Both the position numbers and the translations under genes were made by a program. From assembly GCA_937928015.1 (NCBI GenBank), contig CALFXA010000205.1, positions 1 through 36,729 on the forward strand: 36,729 bases of DNA. The letters are read 5' to 3'. The notes under the pieces are model-generated. The model searched no databases. It had not been told where the DNA came from and saw only the letters and a program-made list of their open reading frames with translations. The first letter of the stretch is position 1; every line of letters begins with the position of its first letter. The DNA is from an uncultured Anaerolineales bacterium. GTDB taxonomy: Bacteria; Chloroflexota; Anaerolineae; Anaerolineales; Villigracilaceae. This document shows positions 19,715-27,445 of the stretch, one piece after another.

Positions 19715-19769
19715 AGGTGGGGCGCACCTTGAGAAAACAATCATCAGCATGGTCAGGTGCGCCCCACCT
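19715..19769. repeat. Inverted repeat upstream of argG
   Basis: AGGTGGGGCGCACCT (19715-19729) is exactly inverted as AGGTGCGCCCCACCT (19755-19769). It probably belongs to the dispersed palindromes of this genome. It has no T run. Confidence 0.8.
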
Positions 19770-19790
19770 GTATCAACCAAGGAGTAACTC

Positions 19791-21062
19791 ATGAACCCGA
19801 AACCGAAACCGCAAGTGAAGAAAGTTGTCCTCGCCTACTCAGGCGGGTTGGACACGTCTGTGATCGTCCCGTGGCTGAAGGAAAACTATGGCTGTGAGGT
19901 CGTGTGTTTTTGTGCCAATGTGGGTCAGGGCGATGAAGATCTGGCAGGCCTGGAACAGAAGGCCATCAAGAGTGGCGCAAGTCAATTCATCCTTCACGAC
20001 ATGCAGGAAGAGTTCGCCAGCGAATATCTCTTTCCCATGTTGAAGGCGGGGGCGGTGTACGAACACAAGTATTTATTGGGCACATCAGTGGCCCGTCCTT
20101 TGATTGCAAAACATCTCGTGGATGTCGCTCACAAAACGGGTGCCGACGCCATCGCACACGGCGCGACAGGCAAGGGCAATGACCAGGTCCGCTTTGAACT
20201 GACGGTCATGGCGCTCGACCCGCGCCTCAAGATCATCGCTCCCTGGCGCGAATGGGAGATCCGCTCGCGCGAAGACGCGCTCAACTACGCGGCCAAGCAC
20301 AACGTGCCAGTGACCGCCACCATCAAATCGATCTACTCACGTGACTCGAATCTGTGGCATCTCTCGCACGAGGGCGGCCTGCTCGAAGATCCGTGGAATG
20401 AACCCGAAGAGGTCATGTATCAAATTTCCACTTCGCCCGAGAACGCCCCCGACGAGGCGGAATATGTCGAGATCGAGTTCGAGAGCGGCAACCCTGTGGC
20501 CGTCAACGGCGAGAAGCTCTCGCCCGCCAAGATCGTCTCGAAGCTCAACGCCATCGGCGGCGCGCACGGCATCGGTCGCGTGGACCTGGTTGAGAATCGC
20601 CTGGTGGGCATGAAGTCGCATGGTGTGTATGAGACGCCGGGCGGCACCATCCTGCTGTATGCGCACCACGAACTTGAGTCGCTCATCCTCGACCGCCAGA
20701 CTATGAGCTTTAAGCAGGTTGCGGCGGTAAAGTATGCCGAGTTAGCCTACGACGGATTGTGGTTCACACCGCTGCGCGAGGCGCTGGATGCCTTCGTCAA
20801 TTCCACGCAGGGACCTGTGACGGGTGTGGTGCGGCTCAAACTCTACAAGGGCAACATCATCAGCGCGGGCCGCAAGTCGCCGTTCAGCCTGTATCGCGAG
20901 GACTTCGCCACCTTCGGTCAGGAAGATGTCTACGACCAGAGTCACGCCGAGGGCTTTATCCGTCTCTTCGGCCTGAGCATGAAAGTCCGCGCGCTCAACG
21001 GTCTGCCCGTTTCGGGTCTCGACATGCCGAAGCCCGATTATTCGAAGTTCAAACGCGACTGA
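19791..21062 (+). CDS. argG: Argininosuccinate synthase
   Basis: ArgG joins citrulline and aspartate with ATP, the penultimate step of arginine synthesis. The 423-aa cytoplasmic protein has the ATP-binding [17 protein letters not shown] and [31 protein letters not shown] and [18 protein letters not shown] are further argininosuccinate synthase motifs. The ATG at 19791 has AAGGAG about 7 nt upstream. It is the first enzyme gene of the operon and follows the arginine attenuator directly. argH begins 15 nt after its stop. Confidence 0.97.
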   Translation: MNPKPKPQVKKVVLAYSGGLDTSVIVPWLKENYGCEVVCFCANVGQGDEDLAGLEQKAIKSGASQFILHDMQEEFASEYLFPMLKAGAVYEHKYLLGTSVARPLIAKHLVDVAHKTGADAIAHGATGKGNDQVRFELTVMALDPRLKIIAPWREWEIRSREDALNYAAKHNVPVTATIKSIYSRDSNLWHLSHEGGLLEDPWNEPEEVMYQISTSPENAPDEAEYVEIEFESGNPVAVNGEKLSPAKIVSKLNAIGGAHGIGRVDLVENRLVGMKSHGVYETPGGTILLYAHHELESLILDRQTMSFKQVAAVKYAELAYDGLWFTPLREALDAFVNSTQGPVTGVVRLKLYKGNIISAGRKSPFSLYREDFATFGQEDVYDQSHAEGFIRLFGLSMKVRALNGLPVSGLDMPKPDYSKFKRD

Positions 21063-21077
21063 CGGAAAGAGAATCAC

Positions 21078-22442
21078 ATGACCCTCTGGGGCGGACGCTT
21101 TTCCACCAAACTCAACGATCAGGCCTGGGATTTGAACTCCTCGCTGCCTGTTGACCAGCGCATGGCCATTCAGGATGTAGAGGGTAGCCTGGCCTGGGCC
21201 GACGCCATCCACAAGGCGGGCATCCTCTCGGATGACGAACACGAGCAGATCGCCCTCGGGCTGGATACCGTCAAAGCGGAGTTTTCTTCGGGTGAGTTTA
21301 CCTTCGCCCCCGCCGACGAGGATATCCACACCGCCGTCGAGCGCCGCCTGAGCGAGTTGGTGGGGGCGGCGGCTGGCAAGCTCCACACGGGACGCAGCCG
21401 TAACGATCAGGTTGCCACCGACTTCCGCCTGTGGATGCTGGGCGCAATTCCCCAGCTCGACGCCGCGCTCAAGGATTTGCAGTCCGCGCTGGTGGAGCAG
21501 GCTGAGGCCGCAGAGGAGACGGTGATGCCTGGCTACACCCATCTGCAGCGCGCCCAGCCGATCTTGCTGGCGCACTGGTGGCTGAGTCACTACTGGCCGT
21601 TGGAGCGTGACCGCGCCCGCCTCAATGACCTGATTCCGCGCGTGGCCGTTCTGCCGCTGGGATGCGGCGCGCTGGCGGGCACGCCATTGAACGTGGACCG
21701 CGCCGCCCTTGCCGAGTCGCTGCATTTTAGCGAGCCCGCGCCCAACAGCCTCGATGCCGTCTCTGACCGCGATTTTGCCGCCGAGTTCCTGTTCTGCACC
21801 ACGTTGATCGGCGTCCATCTCAGCAAGCTGGCCGAGCAGATTGTGCTCTACACCAGCGCCGAGTTTGGCTTCTTCGAACTTTCGGATGCCTATTCGACGG
21901 GTTCGAGCCTGATGCCGCAGAAGAAGAATCCCGACGTATTCGAGTTGACGCGCGGCAAGGCGGGCACATTGCTCGGTTTGCTGACGGGCTTGCTAGCTAC
22001 GCTCAAAGGTCTGCCCTCGACCTATGACAAGGATTTGCAGGAAGACAAGGCAGCCGTCTTCGTCGCGTTCGACGCGTTGACGATCATGCTGCCTGTCCTG
22101 GCGGGCGCGCTGCGCACCATTACCGCCAAGCCCGAACGGATGCGCGCCGCCATCGACTCGACCATGATGGCGACCGACCTGGCGGATTACCTCGTGAACA
22201 AGGGCATCCCATTCCGCGAGACGCACGCCATCGCGGGGAAGGCGGTCTGCGCGGCGTTGGAGAGTCAGCTTGGGCTGGAGCAAATGCCGCTCGAAGCGTA
22301 TCAGGCTCTCAGTCCCGCCTTTGAAGCGGACGTGTATCAAGTGTTCGACCCGCTGAGTTCCATCCAAAAGAGAAATGCGATTGGCGGCACGAGCCTCCAG
22401 TCGGTCAAAAATCAAATCAAACAAATCAAGGAGAATCAATAA
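21078..22442 (+). CDS. argH: Argininosuccinate lyase
   Basis: ArgH splits argininosuccinate into arginine and fumarate. The 454-aa protein starts LWGGRFSTKLND and has TGRSRNDQVATDFRLW, MPGYTHLQRAQPI and the flexible signature loop GSSLMPQKKNPDVFELTRGK. The stop codon shares its last base with the start of lysW (TAATG at 22440-22444), so the carrier protein gene is translationally coupled to it. Confidence 0.97.
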   Translation: MTLWGGRFSTKLNDQAWDLNSSLPVDQRMAIQDVEGSLAWADAIHKAGILSDDEHEQIALGLDTVKAEFSSGEFTFAPADEDIHTAVERRLSELVGAAAGKLHTGRSRNDQVATDFRLWMLGAIPQLDAALKDLQSALVEQAEAAEETVMPGYTHLQRAQPILLAHWWLSHYWPLERDRARLNDLIPRVAVLPLGCGALAGTPLNVDRAALAESLHFSEPAPNSLDAVSDRDFAAEFLFCTTLIGVHLSKLAEQIVLYTSAEFGFFELSDAYSTGSSLMPQKKNPDVFELTRGKAGTLLGLLTGLLATLKGLPSTYDKDLQEDKAAVFVAFDALTIMLPVLAGALRTITAKPERMRAAIDSTMMATDLADYLVNKGIPFRETHAIAGKAVCAALESQLGLEQMPLEAYQALSPAFEADVYQVFDPLSSIQKRNAIGGTSLQSVKNQIKQIKENQ

Positions 22443-22612
22443 TGTCTACTGTCACCTGCCCCGAATGTGAAGCCGAAATTACGCTGGATGCTGGCACCGA
22501 AGCTGGCGAGATCATCGTCTGCTCGGATTGCGGTGTGGACCTGGAAGTGACCTCGGTCGACCCCGCTGCCGTGCAACTTGCGCCCATGGAACAGGAAGAT
22601 TGGGGTGAATAG
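22442..22612 (+). CDS. lysW: LysW, amino-group carrier protein
   Basis: LysW is the small acidic carrier whose C-terminal glutamate protects the amino group of aminoadipate or glutamate during lysine and ornithine synthesis. The 56-aa protein starts [16 protein letters not shown] and has two zinc-binding CxxC pairs (C6/C9 and C27/C30). It ends with EDWGE, the signature C-terminus of LysW. An AAGGAG lies just upstream, and the start overlaps the argH stop by one base. It is the only LysW gene in the window, while two LysX-type ligases are present, so one carrier probably serves both pathways. Confidence 0.96.
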   Translation: MSTVTCPECEAEITLDAGTEAGEIIVCSDCGVDLEVTSVDPAAVQLAPMEQEDWGE

Positions 22613-22664
22613 ACGGTGGACGATGGACGGTGGAATGGTCTACCGTTCATCATCCACGGTCATC
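22610..22664. repeat. Dispersed repeat (TAGACGGTGGAC family) between lysW and argX
   Basis: It begins with the TAG stop of lysW and continues as ACGGTGGACGATGGACGGTGG, later inverted as CATCCACGGTCATCC. Related copies lie at 31866-31912 and 34966-35021. Confidence 0.7.
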
Positions 22665-22677
22665 CCACGGAGCATCT

Positions 22678-23550
22678 ATGCAACCAAGATTAAAGATCGG
22701 CGTCCTGTTTTCGCGCGTGCGTGTCGAAGAGAAATGGATCTTCGGCGCGATGGAGAAGCGCGGCATTGACTATGAGCGGCTCGATGATCGGGCGATCCAT
22801 TTTGACCTGGACAAACCTGATGTCTGGCAGCAATACGATGCGGTGCTCGAACGCAGCATCAGCTATAACAACGGACTGTATGCGTTGCGCCTGTTGAATT
22901 CGTTCGGCGTGCCGACCGTCAACACGGCGGCGGTGGCGGAGGTCTGCGGCGACAAGCTGATGACCAGCGCTGCGCTGGCGCGGGCAGGTGTGCCGCAGCC
23001 GCACAACGCGACCGCCTTCACGCCCGAGGCCGCGCTCGAAGCCATCGAAGCGTTCGGCTATCCCGTGGTGCTCAAGCCAGTGGTCGGTTCGTGGGGACGG
23101 CTGTTGGCCAAGGTCAATGACCGCGACGCGGCCGAGGCAGTGCTGGAGCACAAGTCCACATTGGGCTCGGTGCAGCACTCGGTGTTCTACATTCAGGAAT
23201 ACATCGACAAGCCTGGGCGCGACATCCGCGCCATCGTCATCGGCGACCGCGTGCTGACCGCCATGTATCGCAAGTCGGAGCACTGGATCACCAACACGGC
23301 GCGCGGCGGCAGCGGAGAATTGTGTCCCATCACGCCCGAGATCGAGGACCTGTGTCTGCGCGCGACCCAGGCCGTCGGTGGCGGAGTCCTGGCCGTAGAC
23401 CTGGTCGAGCATCCCGAAAAGGGACTGGTGGTCAACGAGATCAATCACACGATGGAGTTCCACACCATGCAGCCTGTCAGCGGAATCGACATCGCGGGCG
23501 AGATCGTGGAATACACGGTGAGTGCTGCAAGAATGAAAACGGAAGGATGA
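22678..23550 (+). CDS. argX: Second LysX-type ligase, candidate ArgX (glutamate--LysW ligase)
   Basis: An ATP-grasp enzyme of 290 aa, a paralogue of the LysX at 18627. It shares [54 protein letters not shown] and NEINHTMEF. It differs after NTARGG (SGELCPIT versus IASNCPLT) and after the metal motif ([13 protein letters not shown] versus [12 protein letters not shown]), a region expected to contact the amino acid. It lies between lysW and lysY in the arginine operon, so glutamate is the likely substrate, as for ArgX of Sulfolobus. The start at 22678 follows GGAG; the earlier in-frame ATG at 22630 is within a repeat. Its stop overlaps an ATG at 23547. The substrate call is inference from context and divergence. 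Confidence 0.8.
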   Translation: MQPRLKIGVLFSRVRVEEKWIFGAMEKRGIDYERLDDRAIHFDLDKPDVWQQYDAVLERSISYNNGLYALRLLNSFGVPTVNTAAVAEVCGDKLMTSAALARAGVPQPHNATAFTPEAALEAIEAFGYPVVLKPVVGSWGRLLAKVNDRDAAEAVLEHKSTLGSVQHSVFYIQEYIDKPGRDIRAIVIGDRVLTAMYRKSEHWITNTARGGSGELCPITPEIEDLCLRATQAVGGGVLAVDLVEHPEKGLVVNEINHTMEFHTMQPVSGIDIAGEIVEYTVSAARMKTEG

Positions 23551-23555
23551 TTGAT

Positions 23556-24599
23556 ATGACTACAGCCGTTTCAATTATCGGCGCATCGGGCTATGGCGGC
23601 GGGGAACTTCTGCGCCTGCTGTTGGGACATCCCAATGTGGAGGTCAGGCAGGTGACTTCGCGCTCGCATCTGGGTGAGTACGTGTATCAGGTCCATCCGA
23701 ACCTGCGCAAGCGGACCCAGCTCAAGTTCAGTGATCCCGCCACGCTGGAGCCTGTGGACATCCTCTTCCTGGCCCAGCCGCATGGACAGGCGCAGCACAA
23801 CATCGAGCAATATGCCAGCCTCGCGCCGAAGATCATCGACCTGGCGGCGGATTTCCGCCTGCGAGATGCCGACTTCTACGAGAAGTGGTACGGTGAAAAA
23901 CATGCCGCGCCCGAGTGGTTGAGCAAGTTCGTGTACGGACTCCCCGAGCTGCACCGCGCCGAAATGGCGACCGCCAATTACATCAGCGGCGTGGGCTGCA
24001 ATGCCACGGCCAGCAATCTGGCGCTGCTACCGCTGGTCAAGGCCGATCTGTTGGACTTATCCTCTCCAATTTTTATCGAGATCAAGGTCGGTTCGTCGGA
24101 GGGCGGCGCGGAAGGGAACTCGGGTTCGCTGCACGCGGAACGCGCTAACGTCATCCGCACGTTCTCGGCGTTCGGGCATCGTCACACCGCCGAGGTGATT
24201 CAGGAATTGGGCGTGAACGCGGAGCGTATCTCGCTGACAATGACCGCCGTCGACCTGGTGCGCGGCGTGCTGGCGACGGCGCACGCGAAGGTCAAGCCTG
24301 GCGTGGCGAACAAGGATTTGTGGAAGGCCTACCGCGCGGTGGCGAACGAGAATCCGTTCGTGCGCGTGGTCAAGGAACAGCGCGGAATCTACCGCGTGCC
24401 CGAGCCGAAGATCCTGGCTGGCTCGAACTACGCCGACCTCGGCTTCGAGCTGGACGAGAGCAACGGTCACATCGTGGCGATGTGCGCCATCGACAATCTC
24501 ATGAAGGGTGCGTCTGGCACGGCCGTGCAGTGCATGAACCTGATGCAGGGCTGGAATGAGACGCTTGGGCTGGAGTTCATGGGATTGCACCCGATTTGA
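23556..24599 (+). CDS. lysY: LysY: [LysW]-aminoadipyl/glutamyl phosphate reductase
   Basis: This enzyme reduces the carrier-bound acyl phosphate to the semialdehyde. The 347-aa protein starts with the NADP-binding SIIGASGYGGGELLRLLLG. It has its presumed catalytic cysteine at residue 148 in GVGCNATASNLALLP; this GCNATA form marks LysY rather than the GCYPTA of ordinary ArgC. KVGSSEGGAEGNSGSLHAER and the GSNYADLGFELDE region complete the ArgC/LysY fold. Two starts are possible: ATG 23547, overlapping the argX stop, or ATG 23556, which has GGAAGG 9 nt upstream and is preferred. As the only such gene here it should serve both arginine and lysine synthesis. Confidence 0.9.
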   Translation: MTTAVSIIGASGYGGGELLRLLLGHPNVEVRQVTSRSHLGEYVYQVHPNLRKRTQLKFSDPATLEPVDILFLAQPHGQAQHNIEQYASLAPKIIDLAADFRLRDADFYEKWYGEKHAAPEWLSKFVYGLPELHRAEMATANYISGVGCNATASNLALLPLVKADLLDLSSPIFIEIKVGSSEGGAEGNSGSLHAERANVIRTFSAFGHRHTAEVIQELGVNAERISLTMTAVDLVRGVLATAHAKVKPGVANKDLWKAYRAVANENPFVRVVKEQRGIYRVPEPKILAGSNYADLGFELDESNGHIVAMCAIDNLMKGASGTAVQCMNLMQGWNETLGLEFMGLHPI

Positions 24600-24612
24600 G
24601 AAATGTGTTCGC

Positions 24613-24729
24613 CCTGAGCGGAACGACGAGCGATAGCGAGGAGTAGAGTCGAAGGGCGCTTGCGCAAGCAAATTTGTATCAAATGTCCTTCGACTGCGCA
24701 GCGCGAAAAGACGCGCTGCTCCGCTCAGG
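24613..24729. repeat. Nested palindromic repeat between lysY and lysZ
   Basis: Outer arms CCTGAGCGGA (24613-24622) and TCCGCTCAGG (24720-24729) enclose inner arms GTCGAAGG (24648-24655) and CCTTCGAC (24687-24694). The right part also contains AGCGCG-aaaa-gacGCGCT. It could fold as a large branched hairpin. No T run or gene is present. Confidence 0.75.
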
Positions 24730-24747
24730 ACGAGGAATGGAGCATTT

Positions 24748-25557
24748 ATGGAAATCACAGTTGTAAAACTCGGCGGCACCGAAGGCGTGGATTTTTCTGC
24801 AATCTGCAAGGACGCCGTGGAGTTGTTGAAGCAGGGCAAGAAGTTGGTCTTCGTACACGGCGGGTCGGCGGAAGCGAACGCGCTGGGCGAAGGGCTGGGT
24901 ACACCGCCCAAGATGATTACCTCGCCCTCGGGCTACACCTCGCGCTACACCGACCGCAAGACATTGGAGATCTTTTTGATGGCAGTCAATGGCAAGGTCA
25001 ACTCACTGCTGACCGAGCAGTTGCAGATGCTGGGAGTCAACGCCTTTGGCCTGTGCGGACTGGACGGCAGGTCGATGCAGGCCACGCGCAAGGATTCGAT
25101 CCAGTCCATCGAGAACGGAAAACGCAAGATCATCCGCGACGATTACACGGGCAAGATCGAAACGGTTAACGCGGGATTGTTGTCCATGCTGCTCGACGCA
25201 GGCTATCTGCCAGTGATTGCGCCCGTGGCGGTCAGCGAGAAGGGCGAAGCGCTCAACGTGGACGCGGACCGTGCGGCGGCGATGGTGGCTTCTGCGCTCA
25301 AGGCGGAGACACTGTTATTGCTCACGGCGGTGCCCGGGTTGATGAGAAACTTCCCAGACGAGTCGACGCTCATTCGGCAACTGCCGCAGAGTCAACTGGC
25401 GGCGGCGAGCGAAGCGGCGCAGGGTCGCATGAAGAAGAAAGTGCTGGGGGCGGAGGAGGCGCTCAAAGGCGGAGTCCAGCGCGTCATCATCGCGGATGGA
25501 CGAATCCAGAATCCCATCTCGAATGCGCTGGCTGGCAGCGGAACGATCATCGAATAA
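24748..25557 (+). CDS. lysZ: LysZ: [LysW]-aminoadipate/glutamate kinase
   Basis: LysZ phosphorylates the side-chain carboxyl of carrier-bound aminoadipate or glutamate. The 269-aa protein is an amino acid kinase starting EITVVKLGGTEGVDFS and containing VFVHGGSAEANALGE, a substrate loop different from that of ordinary ArgB. It also has VNAGLLSMLLDAGYLPVIAP, NVDADRAAAMVASAL and the C-terminal KKKVLGAEEALKGGVQRV. A GGAG precedes the ATG. It is separated from lysY by a 148-nt repeat-filled gap, without a clear promoter. It follows the same dual-use logic as lysY. Confidence 0.88.
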   Translation: MEITVVKLGGTEGVDFSAICKDAVELLKQGKKLVFVHGGSAEANALGEGLGTPPKMITSPSGYTSRYTDRKTLEIFLMAVNGKVNSLLTEQLQMLGVNAFGLCGLDGRSMQATRKDSIQSIENGKRKIIRDDYTGKIETVNAGLLSMLLDAGYLPVIAPVAVSEKGEALNVDADRAAAMVASALKAETLLLLTAVPGLMRNFPDESTLIRQLPQSQLAAASEAAQGRMKKKVLGAEEALKGGVQRVIIADGRIQNPISNALAGSGTIIE

Positions 25558-25573
25558 ATTTGTTTAGACATAT

Positions 25574-25612
25574 TATAATCGGCGGAATTTGCCGCCTCAA
25601 GTTCTGCGGCAA
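25574..25612 (+). promoter_or_regulatory. Possible carA promoter and leader hairpin
   Basis: TATAAT lies at 25574-25579 with no convincing -35. Just downstream a 7-bp hairpin TTGCCGC (25589-25595) / GCGGCAA (25606-25612) would form in the 5' UTR. There is no T run and no leader ORF was seen, so this does not look like the other attenuators. Confidence 0.4.
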
Positions 25613-25632
25613 TTTACAGGAGCCGACGGTTT

Positions 25633-26787
25633 ATGAAACTTGCCACTCTCGCATTAGAAGATGGAACCCTTATCGAAGGTCAGGCCTTTGGCGCTGAAAC
25701 TGATGCCGTGTTCGAACTGGTCTTCAACACCAGCATGACGGGCTATCAGGAGATTCTCACCGACCCTTCGTATCGCGGACAGGGTGTGCTGTTCACGGTC
25801 TCGCACATCGGGAACGTGGGCATCAACCTCGAAGACGATGAATCAGCCCGACCGCAGGTCTCGGCGACGGTGATCCGCGCCTTGAGTCCTGCCGTGTCGA
25901 ACTGGCGTTCGGCGTTGCCACTCTCCGATTGGTTGGTGCAGCACGGCGTACCTGGCATCAGCGGCGTGGACACGCGCTGGTTGACTCGCAAATTGCGCGA
26001 TGGCGGCACGCAAAAAGCGGCATTATCCACCAAGGGAACCTCCTCTGCGGACCTGTTGAAGATGGCGCGCGAGTGGCCTGGCCTCGACGGGCGTGACATG
26101 GTCAGGGAGGTGACGTGCGAAGAGCCGTATCATTGGAATGGTGATGCGGGAAGTAAGTGGGTTGCCCCCCTGCCTTCGGCATCCCCCCATTTTCAGGAAA
26201 ATGGGGGGAAAGAGGGGGGTCTTAAGATCGTGGCTTATGATTTTGGAATCAAAGAAAACATTCTTCGCCATCTTTCAAGTTATGGCGCGAACGTGACCGT
26301 GGTCCCTGCGGATACGAGCGCCGACGAGGTGCTGGCGCTTCAGCCTGACGTTGTCTTCCTCTCGAACGGACCTGGCGACCCTGCGGGCTTGCCCTACGCT
26401 GTCGAAGCGGTGAGCGGACTCATTCAAAGCGGGTTGCCCATCTTCGGCATTTGCCTTGGACATCAACTCATCGGTCGCGCCCTCGGAGCGGATACTCACC
26501 GTCTAAAGTTTGGTCATCATGGTGGGAATCATCCAGTGCAATATTTGCCGAGTGGAGAAGTGCTCATCACGGCACAGAATCACAATTACTGTGTCACTGA
26601 AGGTGACTTGAATAAAGACGAAGTGGAGATCACGTACAAGAGTTTGAACGATGACTCATTGGAAGGATTGCGAATGAAGAATAAGCCTGTCTTTAGCGTG
26701 CAGTTTCATCCAGAGGCGGCGCCTGGTCCGCATGATGCGCATGATATTTTTGGTGAGTTTTTTGAAATGATAAAGGCTAAAGGTTGA
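25633..26787 (+). CDS. carA: Carbamoyl phosphate synthase small subunit (glutaminase)
   Basis: CarA frees ammonia from glutamine for carbamoyl phosphate, needed for arginine and pyrimidines. The 384-aa protein has the N-terminal domain ([32 protein letters not shown]) and the class I amidotransferase domain. The presumed catalytic cysteine is residue 274 in [11 protein letters not shown], with [17 protein letters not shown] and the His/Glu of [11 protein letters not shown]. Between the domains, about residues 178-196 are encoded by a C- and G-rich palindromic repeat (26165-26219) that adds proline- and glycine-rich residues in frame. AGGAG lies 11-12 nt upstream of the ATG. Confidence 0.95.
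   Translation: MKLATLALEDGTLIEGQAFGAETDAVFELVFNTSMTGYQEILTDPSYRGQGVLFTVSHIGNVGINLEDDESARPQVSATVIRALSPAVSNWRSALPLSDWLVQHGVPGISGVDTRWLTRKLRDGGTQKAALSTKGTSSADLLKMAREWPGLDGRDMVREVTCEEPYHWNGDAGSKWVAPLPSASPHFQENGGKEGGLKIVAYDFGIKENILRHLSSYGANVTVVPADTSADEVLALQPDVVFLSNGPGDPAGLPYAVEAVSGLIQSGLPIFGICLGHQLIGRALGADTHRLKFGHHGGNHPVQYLPSGEVLITAQNHNYCVTEGDLNKDEVEITYKSLNDDSLEGLRMKNKPVFSVQFHPEAAPGPHDAHDIFGEFFEMIKAKG
26165..26219. repeat. Palindromic repeat inside carA
   Basis: CCCCCCATTTTC (26183-26194) and GAAAATGGGGGG (26197-26208) are exact inverted copies around AG. They are flanked by CCCCCC (26165-26170) and GGGGGG (26214-26219). The element is translated in frame within the linker between the two CarA domains. 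Confidence 0.85.
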
Positions 26788-26821
26788 ATAATGATAATGA
26801 AATTCGAGAGGAGTGTACTTT

Positions 26822-27445
26822 ATGCCGTTCTACAATTCAATAAATAATCCTTCTAATTTTTCGATTTCCTTTTCTAAAAACCCTAGAAATGACTTCGGAA
26901 TATTTGCTAAAGGATATTTCAAATCCGCAGAGAGCCTAAAGGAAACTTTACTTTCTCAAAATCAATTTTCAGATTACGAGGCATATCCTATAGTGTTTTT
27001 ATACAGACATTCTTTTGAACTTTATCTAAAGAATATTATCTATTCGACAATTCTTTTATCTACATTTAAAGGTTTAAGCGAAATTGATTTAAAGCTGTAC
27101 AACTTTCATACTTTGAAACCTTTAGCAGAAAAAGCCACAAAAATATTAAAAACTCTTTTTGCGAACGATAGAGATCTAATCAATTTCTCAAAGAAAATAG
27201 TTAAGGTTGCAAAAGAATTTGACGAGATTGACCCAGATTCTTATTCGTACCGTTATCCTATAAATACAAAAGGGGAATATTCAACTAAACCCAACCAAAT
27301 AGTAAACCTTGAATCTTTTTCTTCAGAGTTGGGCGAGTTACTTACGAATCTAGGCGTTATAGATTTTGGTATAGATATTGAAACCAGCCAAGCACAAACA
27401 CTTTATGAAATTTTGGAATCAATAAAAAACGATGAAACGAACTGA
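26822..27445 (+). CDS. AT-rich protein of unknown function (HEPN-like?) inserted between carA and carB
   Basis: The 207-aa product is not recognised with certainty. It is roughly 30% G+C by eye, against nearly 60% around it, and rich in Lys, Asn, Ile and Phe, which points to recent acquisition. The segment [18 protein letters not shown] resembles the helix of HEPN-type proteins that reads LxRHxxELx[15 protein letters not shown] resembles an FRYPxDKxG motif I associate with the same uncharacterised group; both are pattern impressions only. The ATG at 26822 has GAGAGGAG about 9 nt upstream and is preferred over GTG at 26813. The gene overlaps the start of carB by 14 nt. It has no obvious role in carbamoyl phosphate synthesis. 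Confidence 0.7.
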   Translation: MPFYNSINNPSNFSISFSKNPRNDFGIFAKGYFKSAESLKETLLSQNQFSDYEAYPIVFLYRHSFELYLKNIIYSTILLSTFKGLSEIDLKLYNFHTLKPLAEKATKILKTLFANDRDLINFSKKIVKVAKEFDEIDPDSYSYRYPINTKGEYSTKPNQIVNLESFSSELGELLTNLGVIDFGIDIETSQAQTLYEILESIKNDETN

